This document shows positions 28,131-36,964 of a stretch of 64,000 nt of DNA, one piece after another. The stretch's first letter is position 1. Each line of letters opens with the position of its first letter. The translations under genes were made by a program, and so were the position numbers. The stretch comes from CAZNXJ01 sp964577115 (GTDB taxonomy: Bacteria > Planctomycetota > Planctomycetia > Pirellulales > Pirellulaceae): contig CAZNXJ010000006.1 of the NCBI GenBank assembly GCA_964577115.1, positions 1 through 64,000 on the forward strand, read 5' to 3'. A model generated the notes under the pieces. The model did no database searches. It saw only the letters and a list, made by a program, of their open reading frames with translations, and was not told where the DNA came from.

Positions 28131-29129
28131 TCAGAACCAGTTCGCTTTATCGACGACGTTGCGCAGCGGATGGCCGGCGACGAAGCGGCGGATGTTGTCC
28201 AGCAGGACGGCGAGATGGCGTTCGGCAATCCGAGGCGAATAGCCGGCGACATGCGGTGTGAGGATGACGTTCGGCTTGCGCCACAGCGGATGCTCGGGTG
28301 GGAGTGGTTCCTGCTCGAATACGTCGAGCGCCGCACCGGCCAACTCGCCGGCATCCAGCGCCGCACAGAGATCATCGAGCCGGACGATCGCGCCGCGCCC
28401 GATGTTGATCAAATAGGCAGTTGACTTCATCTGCTGGAACTGCGTGCGTCGAAACCAGCCCTCGGTTTGCGGCGTATGCGGGGCGGCAATCACGACGTAG
28501 TCGCTCGCCGCAAGCAGTGCGTCCAGCTGTTCGGGACGCCATAGTTCGGTCACCTCCGGCGTCGGTTCGGTCTTGGGATCGACGGCGACAATGCGCATGC
28601 CGAACGCGGCGGCTCGCCGAGCGATCTCGCGGCCGATGTGCCCCAGACCGACAACGCCGAGCGTCAGGTCGGACAGGTGTTGATGGCGCCGGTCGATCTC
28701 GGTGACCACGCCTGGCCCGGTCTGGAAACTGACCCGCTGCTGCTCGCCACCTTCCGGTGCCCAGGTCCCGGTGGCCTGGTTGCGAATGTATCGGTGCAGG
28801 TTGCGGGCAAAGCAGATCACATAGCCCATGACCTGGTCGGCAATGACGTCGGAAAACAGCCCCCGCATGTTCGTCAGCGTCAGCGGGTGCTCGACGAGTT
28901 CCGGGAACACGTAGTGTTCGAGGCTGGCGGTCGGCGACTGCACCCAGCGCAGGCGCGTGGCGCGCGCAAGCAGTTGTGAATCGATCTTGCCGAACATCGC
29001 ATCGGCGTCGACCACTTCCCCCAAAGCGATCTCGTGGGACGGTGCATTGACGACCTGCATCGCGCCTGCCGCGTCCCGGACGTGTTCGAGCCGCACTTCG
29101 TCGATGGCGGGATAGATCAGCAGCTTCAT
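28131..29129 (-). CDS. D-2-hydroxyacid dehydrogenase
   Basis: 332 residues from ATG 29129; the frame is open for a further 268 codons upstream through the peroxiredoxin gene, but that part is a shadow. Rossmann NAD site GVVGLGHIGREIARR followed by acidic VD; INIGRGAIV carries the substrate arginine region; and the catalytic Glu/His pair is in DVFEQEPLPPEHPLW and TPHVAGYS. Reduces 2-keto acids or oxidises D-2-hydroxy acids with NAD(P). Same direction as the sirtuin and transporter genes and possibly part of the same carboxylate-handling set. Confidence 0.93.
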   Translation of the reverse strand: MKLLIYPAIDEVRLEHVRDAAGAMQVVNAPSHEIALGEVVDADAMFGKIDSQLLARATRLRWVQSPTASLEHYVFPELVEHPLTLTNMRGLFSDVIADQVMGYVICFARNLHRYIRNQATGTWAPEGGEQQRVSFQTGPGVVTEIDRRHQHLSDLTLGVVGLGHIGREIARRAAAFGMRIVAVDPKTEPTPEVTELWRPEQLDALLAASDYVVIAAPHTPQTEGWFRRTQFQQMKSTAYLINIGRGAIVRLDDLCAALDAGELAGAALDVFEQEPLPPEHPLWRKPNVILTPHVAGYSPRIAERHLAVLLDNIRRFVAGHPLRNVVDKANWF

Positions 29130-29255
29130 GGAAGTGACGGAGAAAGGAGGAATGATGAAGGATGTACGCGTGGCTCGGTCATTGGCAGATTCGGGTACGA
29201 TACGGTGAAATGAGGTTTCATGGCATTCACCTCCCGAAACTGAAGGAGTTTCTTC

Positions 29256-29744
29256 ATGGCCGATTGGGTTGAGGCCGGTTCCCCGGCTCCGGATTTCACG
29301 CTGCTCAACGACGCGGGCGAGCCGGTTCGGCTCTCGGATCTGCGGGGCCGAGCGGTGGTCCTCTATTTTTATCCGAAAGACGACACGCCCGGGTGCACCA
29401 AAGAGGCCTGCGCCTTTCGCGACCGTAACAGTGAAATCCTCAAGCTTGGGGCGGAAGTGCTGGGCGTTAGCCCGGACAGCGTGGAAAGCCACGCGAAATT
29501 CCGCGAAAAATACGGGCTCAACTTCCGGCTGCTCGCCGACACCGACCATTCGGTCGCCGAGCAATACGGAGCGTGGCGCGAAAAGAACATGTACGGCAAG
29601 AAATCGATGGGCGTGCAGCGCTCGACTTTCCTGATCGACGCAGAAGGTAAGGTGGCCAAAGTTTGGAAGCGAGTGCGGGTCGATGGCCATGACGAAGAAG
29701 TGCTCACGGCGCTGAAGGATCTCATGACCGGTACTCAGCCCTAG
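29256..29744 (+). CDS. bcp: Thioredoxin-dependent peroxiredoxin, BCP/PrxQ type
   Basis: 162 residues, a normal BCP length. Peroxidatic C47 and resolving C52 in PGCTKEACAFRD, five residues apart as in PrxQ two-cysteine enzymes; LYFYPKDDTPGC and VQRSTFLIDAEG are family motifs. It reduces peroxides and organic hydroperoxides in the cytoplasm using thioredoxin. AAGGAG is placed correctly upstream of the ATG. Divergent from the hydroxyacid dehydrogenase and convergent with the pyrophosphatase gene. Confidence 0.96.
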   Translation: MADWVEAGSPAPDFTLLNDAGEPVRLSDLRGRAVVLYFYPKDDTPGCTKEACAFRDRNSEILKLGAEVLGVSPDSVESHAKFREKYGLNFRLLADTDHSVAEQYGAWREKNMYGKKSMGVQRSTFLIDAEGKVAKVWKRVRVDGHDEEVLTALKDLMTGTQP

Positions 29745-29809
29745 CGGTTCGGCGAGGTCCGCACATTGATGCGCGTTTGTCGAGAACGTCGAAGCGGATG
29801 ACGCAACAA

Positions 29810-29845
29810 AAAAGCCCTCCGCGGCGCGTGGCCGGGAGGGCTTTT
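29810..29845. terminator. Bidirectional rho-independent terminator
   Basis: Arms AAAAGCCCTCC (29810-29820) and GGAGGGCTTTT (29835-29845) pair perfectly over 11 bases, with a GC-rich 14-base loop. A-run before and T-run after make it work on both strands, ending the peroxiredoxin (plus) and pyrophosphatase (minus) transcripts. Confidence 0.9.
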
Positions 29846-29877
29846 CGTATGCAGTCAGTGAGCCCCAGGTTCTTCGA

Positions 29878-32613
29878 TTAGAAGATCCCGAGCGCGAAGA
29901 GACTGTAGCGGACGACGAGGCCGGCCGCGACAACGCTGACCATGCTCATCAGCTTGATCAGAATATTGAGGCTCGGACCACTCGTGTCCTTGAACGGGTC
30001 GCCGACCGTGTCGCCGACGACGCCGGCCTTGTGGGCATCGCTGCCCTTGCCGCCGTAGTTGCCGGCTTCGATGTACTTCTTGGCGTTATCCCACGAGCCG
30101 CCTGAGTTGGCCATGAAGATGGCTACGCAGAAGCCCGACGTGAGCACGCCGACCAGCAGGCCGAGCACCCCGCCGACGCCGAGGATCAGGCCAACGGCGA
30201 GCGGCGTGACGAGCCCAAGCAGCGACGGGAGGATCATTTCCCGCTGTGCGGCCTTGGTGCTGATTGCCACCGGGGCGGCGTAGTCGGGCTGCGAGGTGCC
30301 GGCCATAATCCCTGCATTTTCGCGGAACTGTCGGCGGACTTCCTCGACCATGCCTTTCGCGGCGCGACCCACGGCCTTCATCGTCATCGCACAGAACGCG
30401 AACACCGCCATGGCGCCGATGAAGACGCCGACGAGCACCTTCGGGTTCATCAGCGAGGCGTCGTAATAGGTGGTGAAGTCGGGTAGCGATGCTGTCGAGA
30501 CGTTCACCAGTTCGCCGATCACGCGCTCTTGGTCGCCGTCTTGCGCCACAAAGAAAGCGCGGTCCGGTTCGCCGTGCGTGTTCGTGATGACCTCGCCATT
30601 TTCGTCGGTCTCAAAGCGAATCAGGCCGGCCGGAACGGCGGCGGGGCCGTTGCTGAGATCGATGGCATTCCAGTTCCGTTCGGGATCGTCAGCGAACTCT
30701 TCGTTCAGCCGCCGGCGTGTGTCCGGCATCGTGATGAAGCCGACGGTCTCGTCGCCGAACTTCCCAACAACGAACCCTTGCGAGGCCTTATAGAATTCGC
30801 CGTCTTCCATCGCGACGGCTTGGGTAACTTCTGCCTCCCAACGCTCGAAACCGATACGCACTTCTTCGATGTACGCGGCGAGCAGGGCGAGCGCCGTGAG
30901 CGCGGCGGAGCCGATAGCGAAGCCTTTGCCGGTGGCGGCGGTGGTGTTACCGAGGCTATCGAGCGCGTCGGTGCGCTGACGCACGATCGGCTCGAGATGC
31001 GCCATCTCTGCGTTACCACCCGCGTTGTCCGCGATCGGGCCATACGCGTCGGTGGCCAGCGTGATACCGAGCGTGCTGAGCATGCCGACGGCGGCGATAC
31101 CGACGCCATACAGACCCAGCGAGAAGTAGCTGACGTCTTCGAAGTTCCAGCCGTTGGCAAAACCGAAGGCGACCAGCGTGCCGACGCACACCACGATCAC
31201 CGGCACCCAGACGCTCATCATGCCCTCGGCCACGCCGCCAATAATGATCGTCGCCGGTCCAGTAACGGCCTGCGCGGCCAGGTCCTTCGTCGGTTTGTAT
31301 TCGTCGCTGGTCGAGTACTCCGTCCACTTGCCGATGATCCATCCGGCGAGCAGGCCCGTGATGACGCTGAACGCGACGCCGGGAATGCCGAACACGAGCG
31401 TGCCCGGCGTCCGCGGCATCAGCCACCAGGAGAGGATGATCGATGCGACGAACACGAGGAGCGTGGAAAGGTTGATGCCTCGCCCCAGCGCGCTGAGCAG
31501 GTTTTTCTGCGTCGCATCCTCGTTCGTGCGCACCATGTAGATGCCGAAGATCGAAAGGAAGATGCCGACGCCGGCGATGGCCATCGGCAGGAACAGTGAT
31601 TGGAGCTGCGCGGCTTCGAGTGTCGCCGTGGTCGCCGCCTCGCCGGCGGGAAGAAGCTGGGGGCTCGAGAACGCCGCGACACCGAGAGCCGCCGTAGCGA
31701 GGATCGATCCGCAGTACGACTCGTACAGGTCCGCACCCATGCCTGCTACGTCGCCGACGTTGTCACCGACATTGTCGGCAATGGTCGCCGGGTTACGCGG
31801 GTCGTCTTCCGGAATGCCTTGTTCGACTTTACCGACCAGGTCCGCTCCGACGTCGGCCGCTTTCGTGAAGATACCGCCGCCCACGCGAGCAAACAGGGCT
31901 TGGGCACTGGCACCCATTCCGAAGCACAGCATCGTCACCGTGATATCGACCAGCGTCAGCGCTTCGCCGCTGATCTTCGGCCAGATCCAGTACAGGAAGC
32001 CGAACCAGAGAGTGATGTCGAGCAGGCCGAGCCCGACGACGGTCAGGCCCATCACCGCGCCACTACGAAAGGCGACTTGAAGACCCTGGTTGAGCGACCG
32101 CTGAGCACCGGCGGCCGTGCGGCTGCTCGCCCAGGTAGCCGTTTTCATCCCGAACCAGCCAGCGAGCCCCGAAAAGAAGCCGCCCGTCAAGAAGGCGAAC
32201 GGTACGAACTCGCTTTGCACGCCCAGGCCGAAAGCTGCCCAGGCCAGCAGGGCCACGATCACAATAAAAAAGAACGTTACTACTTTGTACTGCTGCTTCA
32301 GATAGGCGTTCGCGCCCTGGCGTACAAAGCCTGCGATCTCGACCATGCGCTCGTTTCCGGCGTCGGCCGACATCATCCACTTGTAAAACGAGAAGGCCTG
32401 GGCGAGAGCGGCGATGGAGCCGATGAAGGCCACGAGCCAGATGAGGACGAATTTGGCCTGGCCGGCTGCTTGTCCCGAGGCGGCTTCGGCGGTGGACTCC
32501 TGCGCCAGCACGTCGGCCGGCAACATCGTGAGCAGCACGCCGCCGAGCATTAACAAAAGGAGCCCGCTGAGGCCAAGTTGGACCCAGCGGATTCGACGCT
32601 TTCCGCTATGCAT
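29878..32613 (-). CDS. hppA: Membrane-bound ion-translocating pyrophosphatase with large extra loop
   Basis: 911 residues, well above the roughly 670-800 usual in bacteria. All catalytic blocks are present: GADLVGKVEQGIPEDDPRNP, DNVGDNVGDVAGM, and the C-terminal DTVGDPFKDTSGPS. It couples PPi hydrolysis to H+ and/or Na+ export. GNTTAATGKGFAIGSA has Ala where potassium-independent enzymes have Lys, so potassium dependence is predicted. Extra parts: a leading hydrophobic helix (about 9-33) and about 130 soluble residues (about 583-715, TMPDTRRRLNEEFADDPERN and onward) between two membrane helices. Which ion is pumped cannot be decided by eye. AAGGG precedes the ATG. Confidence 0.95.
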   Translation of the reverse strand: MHSGKRRIRWVQLGLSGLLLLMLGGVLLTMLPADVLAQESTAEAASGQAAGQAKFVLIWLVAFIGSIAALAQAFSFYKWMMSADAGNERMVEIAGFVRQGANAYLKQQYKVVTFFFIVIVALLAWAAFGLGVQSEFVPFAFLTGGFFSGLAGWFGMKTATWASSRTAAGAQRSLNQGLQVAFRSGAVMGLTVVGLGLLDITLWFGFLYWIWPKISGEALTLVDITVTMLCFGMGASAQALFARVGGGIFTKAADVGADLVGKVEQGIPEDDPRNPATIADNVGDNVGDVAGMGADLYESYCGSILATAALGVAAFSSPQLLPAGEAATTATLEAAQLQSLFLPMAIAGVGIFLSIFGIYMVRTNEDATQKNLLSALGRGINLSTLLVFVASIILSWWLMPRTPGTLVFGIPGVAFSVITGLLAGWIIGKWTEYSTSDEYKPTKDLAAQAVTGPATIIIGGVAEGMMSVWVPVIVVCVGTLVAFGFANGWNFEDVSYFSLGLYGVGIAAVGMLSTLGITLATDAYGPIADNAGGNAEMAHLEPIVRQRTDALDSLGNTTAATGKGFAIGSAALTALALLAAYIEEVRIGFERWEAEVTQAVAMEDGEFYKASQGFVVGKFGDETVGFITMPDTRRRLNEEFADDPERNWNAIDLSNGPAAVPAGLIRFETDENGEVITNTHGEPDRAFFVAQDGDQERVIGELVNVSTASLPDFTTYYDASLMNPKVLVGVFIGAMAVFAFCAMTMKAVGRAAKGMVEEVRRQFRENAGIMAGTSQPDYAAPVAISTKAAQREMILPSLLGLVTPLAVGLILGVGGVLGLLVGVLTSGFCVAIFMANSGGSWDNAKKYIEAGNYGGKGSDAHKAGVVGDTVGDPFKDTSGPSLNILIKLMSMVSVVAAGLVVRYSLFALGIF

Positions 32614-33277
32614 GTGTCTTCAACCCTTTACCACGTGAGTAGGTACGGCCGGACTCGTGCCCGACCCATTGTTTTGTCTCGTCCGCCCGGGACACCGGCC
32701 AAGTGGGACGCGGTAACCTGGCACGAACCTTGTGAGTCCGAGAAGTCACGCCTTGGTGCCTGCCGCATCGCGGGCAGTCCGGAGAGGAGCCGGCTAACGC
32801 AATACACTCGTCCGAGCGGCATGGAAGGACCGTAGAGCACGGATGATCGCTACAGGAGGGAAGGAACCGCGATCGAAGAGAACGCCCGAGGCCAGTCCGC
32901 CATCGCCACTAGGTGCCTTCCGCGAGCGCGGAAGGCGTCACCCCCATTTTGCTATGCCTCTATGGTCGGCAATGCGTCGTGTCGTTCGCGCATTGCCCCG
33001 CAGCGGCCTACGGGCCGGCGCATGGGCCGCCGTTCCCGGTATGCGCCCCGACCCAGGGCAATGCAAAACTCAGTAAGCTCCGCAGTGTAATGAGGGGGTA
33101 ATTGACTGTCAACGTGCCGCCAGCCGAGTGGTGGAAAGGGGGCACACAAGGCTCGCCACAATGGCTCCCGGATTGCCATCCGACTCCTTCCGGACCACAA
33201 TCCAATCGACATGATCCGTTCAGAAACGGTTCCCCAAACGCACCACTCCGCTGGAACAACGAAGGGTTGCTTCCGCT
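32614..33277. other. 664-base noncoding region with three strong hairpins
   Basis: Between the divergent pyrophosphatase and PQQ-propeller genes. Short open frames here have no family features. Perfect inverted repeats are GCCTTCCGC/GCGGAAGGC (32915-32923, 32928-32936), GGCAATGCG/CGCATTGCC (32968-32976, 32989-32997) and GGCGCAT/ATGCGCC (33017-33023, 33041-33047). No T-run follows any of them, so none is a simple terminator. Could be a structured leader, a small RNA or a repeat. Confidence 0.5.
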
Positions 33278-34543
33278 ATGCTGCGCATCCAGCCGTCCAC
33301 CCTGCCGCGCCGCCTGTTGCTGTTCCCGGCGATACTTCTTGTCCTGCTAGCCTATCCCGCGCTGGCCGACGACTGGCCGCGATGGCGCGGCCGAGACGGT
33401 GCCGGCGTCTGGCATCCGCCCGCACCGTTGCGCGAGCTTGCTCGCGGGCTACCGCAACTCTGGCGACAGCCGCTCGGTCCCGGTTACTCCGGCATCGCCG
33501 TCGCCGGCGGCCGGGTGTACACGCAGGATCGGCCCGCCGAGCCGGCAGAGCACGAGCGGGTTGTGTGCTTCGACGCAGCGACGGGCAAAGTGGTGTGGGA
33601 ACACGTTTATCCGGCCGAATATGGCGGCCTGGACTACGGGAAAGGGCCGCGCGCAACGCCTCTGATCGACGACGGCCGCGTTTACACGATGGGAGCGGTC
33701 GGGCACTTTCACTGCCTGGACGCAGCGACGGGCGAGGTGATTTTCGCGCGCGACCTGAAAGCGGACTATGGTGCCCGGCAGCCCGAATGGGGGTTTGCCG
33801 CGTCGCCGATCCGCTTCGGAGAGAACATCATCGTCCACCCCGGAGCGGCGGACGGCTGCTACATGGCCTTTGACCGGCGAAGCGGCGAGCTGCGGTGGCG
33901 TGGCGGCACCGATCCTTGCGGCTATGCGACGCCCATTATCGTCCAGCGCGCGGCGGGGCCCCTACTGGTGGGCTGGACGCCCGAAAATGTCGTCGGCCTC
34001 GATGCGCGTACGGGTGAAGAACTCTGGAAGATCTCCTATCCGGTCACCTATGGCGTCTCCATCGCTTCGCCCATGTTCCGCGACGAGCTGGTACTGGTTT
34101 CCGGCTACTGGGAGGGAACGAAGGCGATACGGCTGTCCGCCGAGCCGCGTGCGGCCGAGCTGGTGTGGGAGGAAAACCGTAAACTGCGGGGGCTTATGTC
34201 CGATCCGCTTTACCGAGACGGGCACGTCTATCTGCTGGACAAATATTTTGGTGTCGCGTGCTTCGAACTGGCGACGGGCAAAGTGCTGTGGACGGACGAA
34301 AACACCATCACGCCCGCCGATCGCAATCCGCAGGCGAGCCTCGTGTGGATCGGCGATACGGATCAGGCTTTGGCGCTGAATGCGGAAGGTGAGCTGGTAC
34401 TGGCCCGTTTGCAGCCGAGCGGCTACGAGGTGCTGGGGCGTACGCAAGTGGTGGGGAAGACCTGGGCTCATCCGGCGTACGCCGGCGACGTTTTGTATGC
34501 TCGCGACGACGAGCAAATCGTGGCCGTTCGGCTGACCGAGTAA
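33278..34543 (+). CDS. Exported PQQ-like beta-propeller protein
   Basis: 421 residues with a signal peptide (about 1-30, ending ALADDWP). Planctomycete PQQ-propeller family: DDWPRWRGRDGAGVW is the usual opening, followed by blade motifs FDAATGKVVWE, LDAATGEVIF, LDARTGEELWK and FELATGKVLW. Residues for PQQ or heme binding are not evident, so it is more likely a structural or sugar-binding propeller than a dehydrogenase. BamB relatives share the fold, but the length and opening argue against a true BamB. Periplasmic or surface location inferred. Confidence 0.9.
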   Translation: MLRIQPSTLPRRLLLFPAILLVLLAYPALADDWPRWRGRDGAGVWHPPAPLRELARGLPQLWRQPLGPGYSGIAVAGGRVYTQDRPAEPAEHERVVCFDAATGKVVWEHVYPAEYGGLDYGKGPRATPLIDDGRVYTMGAVGHFHCLDAATGEVIFARDLKADYGARQPEWGFAASPIRFGENIIVHPGAADGCYMAFDRRSGELRWRGGTDPCGYATPIIVQRAAGPLLVGWTPENVVGLDARTGEELWKISYPVTYGVSIASPMFRDELVLVSGYWEGTKAIRLSAEPRAAELVWEENRKLRGLMSDPLYRDGHVYLLDKYFGVACFELATGKVLWTDENTITPADRNPQASLVWIGDTDQALALNAEGELVLARLQPSGYEVLGRTQVVGKTWAHPAYAGDVLYARDDEQIVAVRLTE

Positions 34544-34679
34544 AAAAAACTTGGCAACCGGAGTCGGCCCTAATTATTCTAGCGGTAGCAAACCCTTCGC
34601 AAATTTTGGCTGCAAGCGGGTGAGTTGCCGGTCGGGTGACTGCACCGCGGGCAGTTTCGTCGCGTCCCAGGAGTTCGTC

Positions 34680-35537
34680 ATGACTTTTCGCCGTCCGTTC
34701 TCTGCTGTGCTTGGCATGCTTCTGGGAGTTGTGCTGCTCGCCAGCTCGGCAGAGGCCGCCGGTCCTAAATCGAAGCGCGTGGAAGCCGGACACGAAGTCG
34801 AGCTGTTTGCGGCCATGGAGTCGGGCGAAATCGAAGTGCGGTTCATTCCCAAGGATGCGTCCGAGGCGAATGTGCTGATCCGCAATAAAACCGACAAACC
34901 GCTGAAAATTCGGCTGCCCGAAGCCTTCGCCGGCGTCCCGGCGCTCGCTCAGCTCGGTGGAATTGGCGGTGCCGGCGGTATCGGCGGCGGCGGTATCGGT
35001 GGCGCCGGCCTAGGTGGTGGCGGTATGGGCGGTGGCGGTGGCCAGCAAGGGATTGGCGGCGGCTTCGGCGGCGGTGGTTTTGGCGGCGGTGGTTTTGGTG
35101 GCGGCGGTTTTGGTGGTGGCGGCTTCGGCGGCGGTTTCTTTAACGTCGCTCCCGAACGCGTCGGAAAAATCAAAGTCGCAACCGTTTGCCTGGAACACGG
35201 CAAGGACGATCCGAATCCGCGCACCCCGTACACGATCGTGCCGATCGACAAGTTCACCGACAAGCCGGAAGTCGTCGAGCTCTGCAAGATGCTCGGCCGG
35301 GGCGAGATCCCGCAGAGTGCGGCGCAGGCCGCCGCCTGGCACCTGACCGACGGGCTGAGCTGGGCGGAGCTGGCCGCCAAGGACCGGGTGCGCCTGATGA
35401 ACGGCTATTTTGAAAAATTCTTCTCGCCGGCCGACCTCCAGGTCGCCGTGCAGGCCGTTGGCGTGGCCGCTCGCCGGGCCGAAAGCCTCGTCGCTCAGGA
35501 TACTGGGAAGTCGGATTCGCTCAGCGACCTGAAGTAA
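34680..35537 (+). CDS. Exported glycine-rich repeat protein
   Basis: 285 residues from ATG 34680 (AGGAG upstream; the reading frame extends further without a start as good). Signal peptide about 1-26. A conserved-looking domain (about 30-80, EVELFAAMESGEIEVRFIPK) precedes a glycine-rich block (about 86-155) with GGGGF pentapeptides, then a C-terminal domain (VGKIKVATVCLEHGKDDPNP, later PEVVELCKMLGRGEIPQSAAQ). This three-part layout recurs in planctomycetes; I do not know its function. Follows the PQQ-propeller by 136 bases, possibly co-transcribed. Confidence 0.85.
   Translation: MTFRRPFSAVLGMLLGVVLLASSAEAAGPKSKRVEAGHEVELFAAMESGEIEVRFIPKDASEANVLIRNKTDKPLKIRLPEAFAGVPALAQLGGIGGAGGIGGGGIGGAGLGGGGMGGGGGQQGIGGGFGGGGFGGGGFGGGGFGGGGFGGGFFNVAPERVGKIKVATVCLEHGKDDPNPRTPYTIVPIDKFTDKPEVVELCKMLGRGEIPQSAAQAAAWHLTDGLSWAELAAKDRVRLMNGYFEKFFSPADLQVAVQAVGVAARRAESLVAQDTGKSDSLSDLK
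35059..35137 (+). repeat. 15-base tandem repeat encoding Gly-Gly-Gly-Gly-Phe
   Basis: About five imperfect copies of a unit like GGCGGCGGTGGTTTT inside the glycine-rich gene. Copies differ at third codon positions (TTT/TTC, GGC/GGT), suggesting they are old and selected for protein sequence. Such tracts can vary in copy number between strains. Confidence 0.8.
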
Positions 35538-35593
35538 TCCGGATCGCCCTGCGGGGTGCCAAGCCGGGATATCGAGAACCACGGTGGCCGCGC

Positions 35594-36580
35594 TCAGTCA
35601 TCCCGCTGAGTCGCGGCCGCTTCTGTTGAGACTCGCTCGGCGGGGTGCAGGCGAGTCTGCTCGTCGAGCTGATACTTGCGGGCGATGAGCTTCGCGGCCT
35701 GCGATTCTAGTTCGCTTTGACGCCGCGTTAGCCAGTGGCGCTGCTGGCGAACCTGGCGGCGCAGCGCCTCGCGCTGAGCGGCAAGTTGGGTGGCCAGTTT
35801 TCGTAGTTCGTTGGGCGTACCGCTGTCCATCGCCGGGGCGTTCACGCGGGCGTCGAGTGCCCGGCCGGCCAGCTCGCCGCAAAGCCGCTGTAGCCGCTCG
35901 CGGAGCGTTTCGAGCGTGGCGTGGCGGCGCGCGAGGCGGGCCAGGTCGCGCGCGACGCGGGCGCGGTGCTGCTGCTGCGCCTGCTCGAGTTCACGCTGCT
36001 CGCGCTGCTGCTGCTCGCGCCAGGCCGCCTGCTGAGCAGCTAGCTCGGCCCGCATGCGTTCGAGCTGCTCGGCCGATGCCGAGCTGAAATCCTCGCGAGG
36101 TGCTTTTGCCGCGGCCGTTTGTGGTTGATGGCGCGTCTCCGAGTTGGCTGCGGCCCGCCCGGCGAAACGCTCGGAGGCGGCCGCGCAGGCCTGCTCGCGG
36201 CGGGTGATGTCTTCCGCCAGGCGCTCGAAACGCTTGGCGGCCGAAGCTTCTTCGGCGGCGAGCCGCCGGGCGCGCTGGTCGAGTTCGGCTTCGCGGCGGT
36301 CGAGCGCTTGCTGCCGCTGCTGGAGATATTCGGCGAGCTCTTCTGTTTGGCGCTCGAGTTGCTCCCAGGCTTCGGCGAGGTGATCCGACGGCGGCTCACC
36401 TGCCGCCGACTCGCGGCTCACCACGGCTGGCCGTTCAAGAGGCAAGCCGGTTGCGGGATGCGGCGGGTCGACGCGATTGCCAATGCGAAGGTCGCTACGC
36501 GATGAGTTGCGCACTGCGGCGCCGCTGTTTTCTGGTACTTGGGACATGGCGCGGACTGGCCGAAACAATTCGCGAAGCAC
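35594..36580 (-). CDS. Coiled-coil protein of unknown function
   Basis: 328 residues (start at 36580, or at 36547 giving 317). About 65-315 is highly charged helix rich in Glu, Arg, Gln and Ala (EAWEQLERQTEELAEYLQQR; RREAELDQRARRLAAEEAS), predicted long coiled coil. A basic/acidic low-complexity N-terminus precedes it. No signal peptide, membrane helix or enzyme motif is visible. Strong strand-specific codon pattern and absence of stops over nearly 1 kb support it as real. Could be a scaffold or cytoskeleton-like protein; not recognised further. Confidence 0.7.
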   Translation of the reverse strand: MLRELFRPVRAMSQVPENSGAAVRNSSRSDLRIGNRVDPPHPATGLPLERPAVVSRESAAGEPPSDHLAEAWEQLERQTEELAEYLQQRQQALDRREAELDQRARRLAAEEASAAKRFERLAEDITRREQACAAASERFAGRAAANSETRHQPQTAAAKAPREDFSSASAEQLERMRAELAAQQAAWREQQQREQRELEQAQQQHRARVARDLARLARRHATLETLRERLQRLCGELAGRALDARVNAPAMDSGTPNELRKLATQLAAQREALRRQVRQQRHWLTRRQSELESQAAKLIARKYQLDEQTRLHPAERVSTEAAATQRDD

Positions 36581-36964
36581 ACGCAGATTCGCCGGGAAAG
36601 CCGCTCGCCGGAAGACGAGGAGTGCGCGCGGCAGGTATCCTTCTTAGGACTATCGACCCTGAACGCCTCGCGCGATCAGTGGGATTTAAGGATTGGGCGG
36701 GTTGCATTGGGGCGCAGCCCCCAGAGGGGGCGTGCAGCCGGCTGGGAACGCGCCGCTCCGCCTTGAACCGGCCCCCAAGGGCGTGCGACAATCACGCCAC
36801 ACCATATCCTGCTAGTTTGCGTTGTTTCGCGCGGACGAGCCTCGGTCCGACCTGAGGGATCCCGGCAAGCGGTCGTCGGTTCGCCCGCTGCGCTGCAGGA
36901 ATATTTTTTCATGGTGTCGCCGTACCTGGGACGGCGTCCGATAGGTTCGAGGAGAAGCGTTTCG

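Noticed and set aside
29137..29160. Plus-strand GGAGAAAGGAGG followed by ATG near 29151
   Set aside because: The reading frame from this ATG is short and without motifs; likely chance, although the match to a Shine-Dalgarno is good.
29130..29933. Upstream extension of the hydroxyacid dehydrogenase frame (268 codons)
   Set aside because: It overlaps the peroxiredoxin gene in antisense, and the enzyme family starts at MKLLIYPAIDE (29129).
30529..31599. Plus-strand open frame opposite the pyrophosphatase
   Set aside because: Its composition (His/Arg/Asp-rich) is that of an antisense frame; the minus-strand gene has full pyrophosphatase motifs.
36581..36964. Possible tRNA or small gene in the gap before groES
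   Set aside because: No cloverleaf with a T-loop GTTCRA pattern was found, and the open frames (for example 36451-36855) have no supporting feature. I see nothing else in this gap.
36861..36964. CIRCE-type heat-shock operator before groES
   Set aside because: No TTAGCACTC/GAGTGCTAA repeat is present.
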